The notes below the pieces were generated by a model. The model did no database searches. It was not told the origin of the DNA and saw nothing but the letters and a program-made list of their open reading frames with translations. The translations under genes were made by a program, and so were the position numbers. A DNA stretch of 13,057 bases. Origin: Vampirovibrionales bacterium (lineage in GTDB: Bacteria; Cyanobacteriota; Vampirovibrionia; Vampirovibrionales; JAGQHJ01). Location: NCBI GenBank assembly GCA_025451145.1, contig JANWKX010000083.1:1-13057 (forward strand), read 5' to 3'. The stretch's first letter is position 1. Each line of letters starts with the position of its first letter. Positions 7,883-13,057 of this stretch are shown here, one piece after another.

Positions 7883-7928
7883 CCTTCACTGGCTTCCTAT
7901 AACACCGCTTCAAAATTGGCGGTGAAGG
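7883..7928 (+). promoter_or_regulatory. Overlapping inverted repeats upstream of the aconitase gene
   Basis: CACCGC (7903-7908) pairs with GCGGTG (7919-7924) around a 10-nt loop. CCTTCAC (7883-7889) can instead pair with GTGAAGG (7922-7928). The two stems share GTG and exclude each other. No U-tract follows the first stem, so it is not a canonical terminator. The pair could end the upstream transcript weakly or shape the aconitase leader. A TTGAGA element (7944-7949) downstream resembles a -35 box, but no good -10 box follows it. Confidence 0.25.
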
Positions 7929-8047
7929 TGATATTTGTTGACTTTGAGACGTTTTTCAGTCAGCCTGTTACTAGGGAAATATGGGGATGCTGGTTCATCC
8001 ATGACGGCATTAATCATTAGAATCATCTTTAGAAGGAACATGAGACT

Positions 8048-10330
8048 ATGGCAGATACCACTGTGAAGCAGATTGAAGCACTATACCAACGATTGGAATC
8101 CTCTCATGAAAAGGCCAGAAAGACCTTTAATAAGAAATATTTGACCTTGGCGGAGAAAATTCTGTTTTCTCACTTGGATGAAGCCAAGTATCCCAATCAA
8201 ATTACTCGAGGCCAATCCACGTTGGCTTTGCGCCCCGATCGTGTGGCCATGCAAGATGCCACCGCACAAATGGCCATGCTTCAATTTATGCAGGCCAATC
8301 GTCCACAAGCTGCCGTACCGTCGACCGTACACTGTGATCACCTGATTCGGGCGCAATCCGGGATGAAAGAAGATTTGGAACGGGCTATCCAGGAAAATGC
8401 TGAAGTCTACGACTTCCTTCGGACCGCTGCTGCCAAGTATGGTCTTGGATTTTGGCAACCGGGCAGTGGGATTATTCACCAGGTGGTTTTGGAAAAATAC
8501 GCGTTTCCTGGTGGGCTCATGATCGGGACCGATAGTCATACCCCTAATGCCGGTGGTCTTGGCATGGTCGCTGTCGGTGTGGGTGGGGCCGATGCCGCTG
8601 AAACCATGGCCGGTTTACCTTGGGAAGTTCGTGCTCCTAAAATTACCGGGATCAAACTCACTGGTCAGCTCCAGGGCTGGACAACCCCTAAAGATATCAT
8701 TGTGTATCTGGTGGGCCTGCTTAGTACCAAAGGCGGTACGGGTAAGATTATTGAATATTTTGGCCCAGGCGCCCGTACGATTAGCGCGACAGGTAAAGGG
8801 ACGATTACCAATATGGGTGCTGAACTCGGGGCGACGACCTCATTATTCCCATTTGATGAAAAAATGGCGGCTTACTTAAGAGCGACCGCTCGACCTGAAA
8901 TCGCAGCCTTAGCGGAGGCCCATGCGGCCTTTCTCAAAGCCGATCCTGAGGTCGAGGCCAATCCTCATGAGTATTATGACGAAGTCATTGAAATTGATTT
9001 GTCCAAGCTGGAGCCCCATGTCACAGGGCCTCATTCACCGGATAAGGCAAGACCGCTGTCTCAATTTGCAAAAGATATTGCCAGTGAAGGGATTCCATCA
9101 TTTCCCAGTGCGGCATTAATTGGCAGCTGTACCAATTCCTCTTTTGAAGATTTGGAGCGAGTGGCCAATATTGCCCGCCAAGCCATTCAAAAAGGCATTA
9201 AGCCGAAAACCCAGCTTTTGATTACTCCAGGGTCCCACCAGGTTATGGCGACCATTAAGGATAATGGCCAGATGGATGATTTGGCTGCGGCTGGCGCTAT
9301 GGTGCTTGCCAACGCCTGTGGTCCTTGTATCGGTAACTGGGATAGACAAAACTTGAAAGAAGGCGAAGCCAACTCCATTGTCAGTTCGTTTAACCGAAAT
9401 TTCCCAGGACGTAATGATGGCCATAAAGAAACACTGTCGTTTTTAACCAGCCCTGATCTGGTCATGGCCTTTGCTTTAGCGGGTGATCTTCGGTTTAACC
9501 CCATGACCGATACCATTGATGGGATTAAGCTGCAGGCACCCACTGCACCGGATATTCCCCCTAAAGGGTTTTCGATTACGTCAGAAGGGTTGATTGAGCC
9601 GCCTGTCACCGGTAAAGATGTTCAAGTGGCAGTGGCCCCGGATAGCAATCGTTTGCAGATTTTATCGCCTTTTATGCCTTGGGATGGAAAAGACTATGTG
9701 AACTTGCCCGTTTTACTCAAGACAAAAGGCCAAACCACAACGGATCATATTTCACCGGCTGGACGTCAATGGCTCCCCTTGAGAGGGCATTTGTCCGGGA
9801 TTAGCTATAACATGCTTCTGGCTGCTGTCGATGCTGAAACCGATAAGCCTGCAGAACCGATTCCCATGACGATTTTAGGTCAAGAACGAGGTGTTTCTGC
9901 ATGGGCCTTGAAAGCAATGGAATATCGGGATAATCCTGAAATTGGCGGCAGTGTGATTGTGGGTGATGAAAACTATGGTGAAGGCAGTAGTCGTGAGCAT
10001 GCGGCGATGTCCCCTCGTCTGTTAGGGGTTAAGGCTGTGATCGCCAGAAGTTTTGCCCGAATTCATGAAACCAATCTGAAGAAACAGGGGATTCTTCCCT
10101 TAACCTTTGCTGATTCAAATGACTATGAAAAGATTCGCAAAGGGGATCGGATCGATCTTCTGGATCTGAAAAACGTAAAGGCCGGTCAGCCGGTGCGTAT
10201 TCGGGTTCACCAGGCCAACGGGCAAACCGTGGAGTTGAGCTTGAATCACTCTATGACGGAAGAGCAAATTGGATGGTTCAAAGCTGGGTCTGCCATGAAT
10301 GCGGCCAATCAGCCGGTTTTAAACAAATAG
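8048..10330 (+). CDS. acn: Aconitate hydratase, mitochondrial type
   Basis: The 760-aa 4Fe-4S enzyme isomerises citrate to isocitrate via cis-aconitate in the TCA cycle. Visible motifs are STVHCDHLI (92-100), IGTDSHTPNAGGLG (159-172), GVGGADAAETMAGLPWE (177-193), and the cluster ligands Cys361 (IGSCTNSS) and Cys424/Cys427 (ANACGPCIGNWDR). FNRNFPGRNDG (448-458), TTTDHISPAGRW-like (563-575) and the swivel-domain loop GDENYGEGSSREH (639-651) with the catalytic Ser follow. The sequence and about 760-aa length fit the mitochondrial aconitase subfamily, not bacterial AcnA (about 890 aa) or AcnB (about 865 aa). I saw no mitochondrial targeting or signal peptide. The ATG has AGAAGGA about 10 nt upstream. 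The gene is probably monocistronic: a 177-nt gap lies upstream, a strong terminator follows, and the next gene is convergent. The symbol is generic because acnA/acnB would mislead. Confidence 0.96.
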   Translation: MADTTVKQIEALYQRLESSHEKARKTFNKKYLTLAEKILFSHLDEAKYPNQITRGQSTLALRPDRVAMQDATAQMAMLQFMQANRPQAAVPSTVHCDHLIRAQSGMKEDLERAIQENAEVYDFLRTAAAKYGLGFWQPGSGIIHQVVLEKYAFPGGLMIGTDSHTPNAGGLGMVAVGVGGADAAETMAGLPWEVRAPKITGIKLTGQLQGWTTPKDIIVYLVGLLSTKGGTGKIIEYFGPGARTISATGKGTITNMGAELGATTSLFPFDEKMAAYLRATARPEIAALAEAHAAFLKADPEVEANPHEYYDEVIEIDLSKLEPHVTGPHSPDKARPLSQFAKDIASEGIPSFPSAALIGSCTNSSFEDLERVANIARQAIQKGIKPKTQLLITPGSHQVMATIKDNGQMDDLAAAGAMVLANACGPCIGNWDRQNLKEGEANSIVSSFNRNFPGRNDGHKETLSFLTSPDLVMAFALAGDLRFNPMTDTIDGIKLQAPTAPDIPPKGFSITSEGLIEPPVTGKDVQVAVAPDSNRLQILSPFMPWDGKDYVNLPVLLKTKGQTTTDHISPAGRQWLPLRGHLSGISYNMLLAAVDAETDKPAEPIPMTILGQERGVSAWALKAMEYRDNPEIGGSVIVGDENYGEGSSREHAAMSPRLLGVKAVIARSFARIHETNLKKQGILPLTFADSNDYEKIRKGDRIDLLDLKNVKAGQPVRIRVHQANGQTVELSLNHSMTEEQIGWFKAGSAMNAANQPVLNK

Positions 10331-10349
10331 ACCTAACTATTTTCTCGAT

Positions 10350-10392
10350 TCAAAAAAGAAAAGCTCACTGGAAACAGTGGGCTTTTGAATGT
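10350..10392. terminator. Strong bidirectional hairpin terminator
   Basis: AAAAGCTCACTG (10359-10370) and CAGTGGGCTTTT (10375-10386) form a 12-bp stem with one G-T wobble, closed by a stable GAAA tetraloop. On the plus strand it ends the aconitase transcript 28 nt after its stop, with the T-run inside the stem. On the minus strand the stem is followed by a longer run (CTTTTCTTTTTTG), so it should also stop the convergent WGDPH-gene transcript. Confidence 0.85.
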
Positions 10393-10429
10393 GTGAATGT
10401 AGAGATGTAGAAAAGAAACTTGAAGTAAC

Positions 10430-10513
10430 GGCCTGTGACTCTGGTATCAGAGAGCTGAATCACGGCTGGAACTCATCCAAAGACCAGAGTAATTAGATAG
10501 GCCTTGTCTTTGG
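10430..10513. repeat. Nested and mutually exclusive inverted repeats between convergent genes
   Basis: Outer arms GGCCT (10430-10434) and AGGCC (10499-10503) enclose perfect 8-bp arms ACTCTGGT (10438-10445) and ACCAGAGT (10483-10490). Two alternatives compete with these: a local hairpin CTCTG-GTAT-CAGAG (10439-10452), and CCAAAGAC (10477-10484) with GTCTTTGG (10506-10513). The region is non-coding and lies beyond the aconitase terminator. It could be the 3' UTR of the minus-strand gene, a small RNA, or a chance cluster. Confidence 0.45.
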
Positions 10514-10514
10514 G

Positions 10515-10545
10515 TGACCTCCGATTAGTTCCTAGTTGGAGGTCA
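10515..10545 (-). repeat. Perfect 8-bp inverted repeat spanning the stop codon of the WGDPH gene
   Basis: TGACCTCC (10515-10522) and GGAGGTCA (10538-10545) are perfect complements around a 15-nt loop that contains the TAG stop (10534-10532 on the minus strand). No T-tract follows on the minus strand, so it is not an intrinsic terminator by itself. It may protect the 3' end of the mRNA or act together with the downstream inverted repeats. Confidence 0.5.
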
Positions 10546-11707
10546 GGTAGATGGATTCGTTATTTTGATTGGCGATAGCTTGGGCTGCCGTGACGGGCAG
10601 TTGTGCTTGGAACTTGTTGTAGGTTGCGTTGCTATCAATGCCGTAGATGCTGTTGCCTTGAACTTGGTAATCAGCAACGGTGCCTTGAATCACACCTTGG
10701 CCTTGATTGCCGGTTGCAGTCGCTTTTGCCAATCCAGGGACGGCTGTTTGGCCTAGTAATCCGCTGGGATCAACCTTATCACTTTCAGGGCCCAAGTTGG
10801 TCTCATAAATTTTTTGATCCAGGTACTTGCCTTGGTCTGTGATGTTGAATTGGTATTCACCAGAGTTGACAGTCAGGGTTTTGGAAGATGCACTCCACTG
10901 AGCAGTGGCTGAGTAACCATCTAGTCCTGAGTCAAAGGTGTAGGTTTGGCCATCATTTAAGGCTTGTCCGTTCAAGGTTGGTGTGCCACCTACTTTGAAG
11001 TCAAGCTTGCTGTTGTTGGCTTGGCTACCGATCATCAGACCCACTTCATTGACAGTATTGATGCCACTCTCTTTGTTGTATTCGTTAAACAGACCGTTTT
11101 CCTGTACGTTACTGTCGCTTAGGAGGTTATAGACATTGCCGGTTTGGCCTTGGACATCATACTTATCACCGTTGAACCCGACGAAGTGAGGATCACCCCA
11201 GATTTGACCTTCAGTTGCGTTTTGGCAAACCGTAGACACTTGTGACACTTCACTGGGATTGTTGCAGGGTTGTGGCTGCGGTTGGGGTTGTGGCTGGGGT
11301 TGCGGTTGGGGTGGGGGCGTCCTATCATCACAATCATTATCATTCCAATTTTGACGATTATTATACTCTTGGCGGGGTTGCTGGTTACGCATACAACCAC
11401 CCAGCATTTGGAGCATCATATTGACGATGCCAACCCCTTGGTTGAATTGGGGATTGCTATTTCCGAAACCATACTGGTTGCCATTGCCGTACTGGCAGAT
11501 CCCTTGTGGACCTTGATAATAAGAGGGGGATTGACCGCCCATCATATAATTGGTTTGAAAGTTATCATAACCGGAACTCATCCAGGGATTGCCACAAGGA
11601 GCCCCTTCAAAAGGCATTTGCTGTGCAGGCATACAATTGGCATAACCATTGATGTTATTGTTGTTACCACTAAAGTAGTTAAAGTAATTATAAATATTCC
11701 AACTCAT
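10532..11707 (-). CDS. Low-complexity Cys-bearing protein with C-terminal GDPH (VWD/DUF1521-like) domain, putative self-cleaving
   Basis: From ATG 11707 the product is 391 aa; an in-frame GTG at 11725 would add six residues, but only the ATG has a plausible Shine-Dalgarno (GGAG, 10 nt upstream). Residues 1-130 are rich in Asn, Gln, Gly, Tyr and Met. Residues 131-147 are a Pro-Gln repeat. Residues 171-174 are GDPH within WGDPHFVGFNGDKYDVQG, followed by VYNLLSD and a beta-rich domain with PSGLLGQT at 314-321. GDPH followed by an xxFxGxxYDxQG pattern and a distal GLLGQ is typical of von Willebrand type D-like domains. DUF1521 autocleavage domains (Bradyrhizobium NopE1/NopE2) also open with GDPH and cut between Asp and Pro. 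All seven Cys (25, 38, 71, 105, 126, 148, 161) lie before GDPH and none after. There is no Sec signal peptide or membrane span; a surface or non-classically secreted protein is inferred. The function is unknown. Confidence 0.85.
   Translation of the reverse strand: MSWNIYNYFNYFSGNNNNINGYANCMPAQQMPFEGAPCGNPWMSSGYDNFQTNYMMGGQSPSYYQGPQGICQYGNGNQYGFGNSNPQFNQGVGIVNMMLQMLGGCMRNQQPRQEYNNRQNWNDNDCDDRTPPPQPQPQPQPQPQPQPCNNPSEVSQVSTVCQNATEGQIWGDPHFVGFNGDKYDVQGQTGNVYNLLSDSNVQENGLFNEYNKESGINTVNEVGLMIGSQANNSKLDFKVGGTPTLNGQALNDGQTYTFDSGLDGYSATAQWSASSKTLTVNSGEYQFNITDQGKYLDQKIYETNLGPESDKVDPSGLLGQTAVPGLAKATATGNQGQGVIQGTVADYQVQGNSIYGIDSNATYNKFQAQLPVTAAQAIANQNNESIYLTSN
11267..11317. repeat. Pro-Gln coding repeat (17 codons)
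   Basis: In the minus-strand frame these 51 bases encode PPP followed by alternating Gln and Pro to residue 147 of the WGDPH protein. The DNA is an imperfect hexamer repeat with two copies of a longer ggttgtggctg unit, so slippage could change linker length between strains. A rigid PQ linker before the GDPH domain would hold it away from the N-terminal half. Confidence 0.85.
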
Positions 11708-11788
11708 CTTCTCTGTACTCCACACTCTCTACCGTTCTATACTGAAATAAAAACAATCAAAATAAAGAGATTGCCTTTTTTTGATATT

Positions 11789-11808
11789 TTGTTAAATTTT
11801 ATTAACAA
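11789..11808. promoter_or_regulatory. AT-rich 20-bp palindrome, candidate operator upstream of the WGDPH gene
   Basis: TTGTTAA (11789-11795) and TTAACAA (11802-11808) are perfect inverted repeats around ATTTTA. The site lies 82-101 bp upstream of the minus-strand ATG in a very AT-rich stretch, as expected for a regulator-binding site. A TATAGA hexamer on the minus strand near 11740 could be a -10 box, but I find no convincing -35 element. The binding factor is unknown. Confidence 0.35.
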
Positions 11809-11825
11809 TTAGTTGGGCAAGTTGA

Positions 11826-11872
11826 TGAAAAACGCTGATATAGGAAGGTTTTTCACCCCGAAGGAATATCAG
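11826..11872 (-). terminator. Possible terminator of the tgt / small Cys-protein transcript
   Basis: On the minus strand CTGATAT (11872-11866) pairs with ATATCAG (11841-11835) around a 24-nt loop, and CGTTTTTCATC follows. The T5 run right after the stem fits an intrinsic terminator, but the stem is AT-rich and the loop long. It sits about 50 nt after the small gene's stop. Confidence 0.4.
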
Positions 11873-11920
11873 GCATTTCAAGCGATAGTTTGCAGAAGCG
11901 TGAGAAAATTGAGCGATGAT

Positions 11921-12130
11921 TTAGGGCGTTTGGTCTTGTGTAAACCAGACGCAGGCAAAATCTTGGGGGCTAATTAAGCTTTGATGTTTAAGGCAAAGGC
12001 CTGAAACCTCGGATTGAGGCTTAAAGAATTGGCACTGGCCACAGGTATTCTTTCGGCGTTCATATTTACCCAGGCGGGTTGCTTGCCGACGGTCCGATTG
12101 TTTTCGCCGTTCAAATCCGAACTTGCTCAC
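11921..12130 (-). CDS. Small four-cysteine (probable metal-binding) protein, 69 aa
   Basis: The frame starts within the 3' end of tgt and overlaps it by 20 nt (38 nt if the upstream GTG at 12148 is used). From GTG 12130 it encodes 69 aa: a strongly basic, Arg-rich N-terminus (ERRKQSDRR, about 7-15; KYERRK, about 22-27), then a Cys cluster CGQC (about 30-33), Cys about 46 in SGLCLKHQ and Cys about 61 in FACVWF. The spacing CxxC-x12-C-x14-C with nearby aromatic residues suggests a small zinc ribbon or Fe-S fold. No ideal Shine-Dalgarno is present (GAGG is 12 nt upstream), which is compatible with re-initiation by ribosomes ending tgt. The basic region suggests nucleic-acid binding, which is an inference only. 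The start codon is uncertain and I do not recognise the family. Confidence 0.6.
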   Translation of the reverse strand: MSKFGFERRKQSDRRQATRLGKYERRKNTCGQCQFFKPQSEVSGLCLKHQSLISPQDFACVWFTQDQTP

Positions 12131-13057
12131 TTCCAGCAGACACCTCACTGAATGGGGGCATTAACGTGGCCATTTTGTTATTGTAGAACGTTTGAAACGA
12201 TCCGGCGAGAATGGCTTTTCGAGCCTCTTCACCAAGACGAATCAGGAAGCGAATATTATGGATGGAGAGCAAGGTTGACCCAGAGGCTTCTTTAACCTTC
12301 ATTAAATGCCGAATATACGCAATATGATGATGTTGGCAAGTGTAGCAATCACAGCCTTCCTCTAAGGGGCCAAAGTTGCCTTCGAATTCGGCGTTTTTAA
12401 TGTTTCGACGGCCTGTCCATCGGAAAAATGCGCCATGACGCGCAACCCGAGTCGGGTTCACACAATCAAACATATCAATGCCCATGGCGATGCCGTCCAG
12501 TAAATCCTCTGGAGTACCAACGCCCATCAAATAACGAGGCTTATCTTCGGGTAATAAAGGGGCCGTGAATTCCACGACTTTCTTCACCCATTCCTTGGAT
12601 TCTCCGACACTGACACCGCCAATGGCATAGCCATGGGCATCAAATTGCCGGACAAAGGCCGCGCTTTGGGCCCGCAAATCGTCATAGGTGGATCCTTGGA
12701 CGATGGGAAACAGGGCCTGATCCTGTGGGCGCTGGTGGGCTTGAAAGCATCGTTCCAGCCAGCGATGGGTCATTTCCATCGAATTTTTGGCATACTCATA
12801 CGTGGCAGGGTAAGGCGGGCACTCATCAAAGGCCATGATGATATCGGCTCCCAAGCTGTTTTGAATGGTCATGGATTTTTCTGGCGTTAATTGGTGCGTT
12901 TGCCCAGTAATGGGATCCCGGAACGTGACACCTTCTTCAGTGAGTTTTCTCAGGTGGGTGAGGCTAAACACCTGAAATCCACCGGAATCGGTCAAAAACG
13001 GTCTTTGCCACCCCGTCCAGCCATGGAGGCCGCCGGCTTTTTCAATCATGTCATGAC
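12111..13057 (-). CDS. tgt: tRNA-guanine(34) transglycosylase (queuine/preQ1), N-terminus beyond the window
   Basis: The enzyme exchanges guanine-34 in GUN anticodons for preQ1 (bacterial substrate) in queuosine synthesis. The frame is open to the window edge and reads HDMIEKAGGLHGW there, matching residues about 70-80 of a normal Tgt, so roughly 70 N-terminal residues lie outside. An ATG at 13049 is internal and not the start. Visible motifs are FLTDSGGFQVFSL with the catalytic Asp, IMAFDECPPYP, IGGVSVGESKEW, RYLMGVGTPEDLLDGI, MFDCVNPTRVARHG with the nucleophilic Asp, and the zinc site CDCYTC plus the His of LSIHN. The C-terminus (FYNNKMATLMPPFSEVSAGSEQVRI) is about normal in length. It overlaps a small four-Cys gene at its 3' end, probably co-transcribed. 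No defect is seen. Confidence 0.96.
   Translation of the reverse strand, partial: HDMIEKAGGLHGWTGWQRPFLTDSGGFQVFSLTHLRKLTEEGVTFRDPITGQTHQLTPEKSMTIQNSLGADIIMAFDECPPYPATYEYAKNSMEMTHRWLERCFQAHQRPQDQALFPIVQGSTYDDLRAQSAAFVRQFDAHGYAIGGVSVGESKEWVKKVVEFTAPLLPEDKPRYLMGVGTPEDLLDGIAMGIDMFDCVNPTRVARHGAFFRWTGRRNIKNAEFEGNFGPLEEGCDCYTCQHHHIAYIRHLMKVKEASGSTLLSIHNIRFLIRLGEEARKAILAGSFQTFYNNKMATLMPPFSEVSAGSEQVRI

Noticed and set aside
8081..8539. A 152-codon minus-strand frame inside the aconitase gene
   Set aside because: It is a complement of conserved aconitase codons. The sense strand carries the active-site motifs through this stretch.
11264..11320. Tandem GT-rich repeat considered as a CRISPR or intergenic repeat
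   Set aside because: The repeat lies in frame within a coding sequence and encodes Pro-Gln; there are no spacers.
11270..11812. A 180-codon plus-strand open frame, rich in Ile/Thr/Leu
   Set aside because: It is the antisense shadow of the Asn/Gln-rich and Pro-Gln coding region of the WGDPH gene; biased codons remove stops. It has no SD and its composition is unlike a normal protein.
12111..13049. ATG 13049 as the tgt start
   Set aside because: The frame continues upstream to the window edge with HD before MIEKAGG, matching the interior of Tgt; the true N-terminus is missing.

Overview
This is a bacterial chromosomal segment of ordinary housekeeping character: mid-GC, densely packed, with Shine-Dalgarno sequences in front of most genes and several same-strand gene overlaps. 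No phage, IS, CRISPR, tRNA or rRNA signal is visible. The lineage cannot be fixed from the sequence alone. Several enzymes belong to less common bacterial subfamilies: a long, eukaryote-like GMP synthetase, a mitochondrial-type aconitase, a long SAICAR synthase, and a PurL with an unusual N-terminal region. My unverified impression is a deep-branching or host-associated lineage (Vampirovibrionia/Melainabacteria or a predatory or intracellular group), not a standard model phylum.

Positions 1-5180 (minus strand) hold a compact de novo purine operon in the order purF-purC-purD-purN-purL. PurL runs off the left edge. Spacing falls from a 13-nt gap (purF/purC) to overlaps of 4, 16 and 14 nt, so the genes are almost certainly co-transcribed and translationally coupled. 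The products cover PRPP to phosphoribosylamine (PurF), GAR (PurD), FGAR (PurN), FGAM (PurL) and SAICAR (PurC). PurM, PurE/K, PurB and PurH are not in the window.

Positions 5181-5342 are a divergent control region. To its right, guaA (plus strand) converts XMP to GMP, so IMP synthesis and its GMP branch are transcribed back to back. Downstream are a 163-aa protein of unknown function and an aconitase of the TCA cycle, each with its own SD and separated by gaps of 110 and 177 nt.

Positions 10331-10531 lie between convergent genes. They contain a strong hairpin terminator and a cluster of overlapping inverted repeats. Positions 10532-11707 (minus) encode the most unusual protein of the window: an Asn/Gln/Gly/Tyr-rich, Cys-bearing N-terminal half, a Pro-Gln repeat linker, and a Cys-free C-terminal domain that opens with a WGDPH motif. 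That motif resembles von Willebrand type D or DUF1521 (metal-ion-inducible autocleavage) domains and suggests self-cleavage at Asp-Pro.

The right end (minus strand) holds tgt (queuine/preQ1 tRNA-guanine transglycosylase, N-terminus beyond the window). A small four-cysteine protein overlaps its 3' end. No gene-free stretch exceeds 300 bases.
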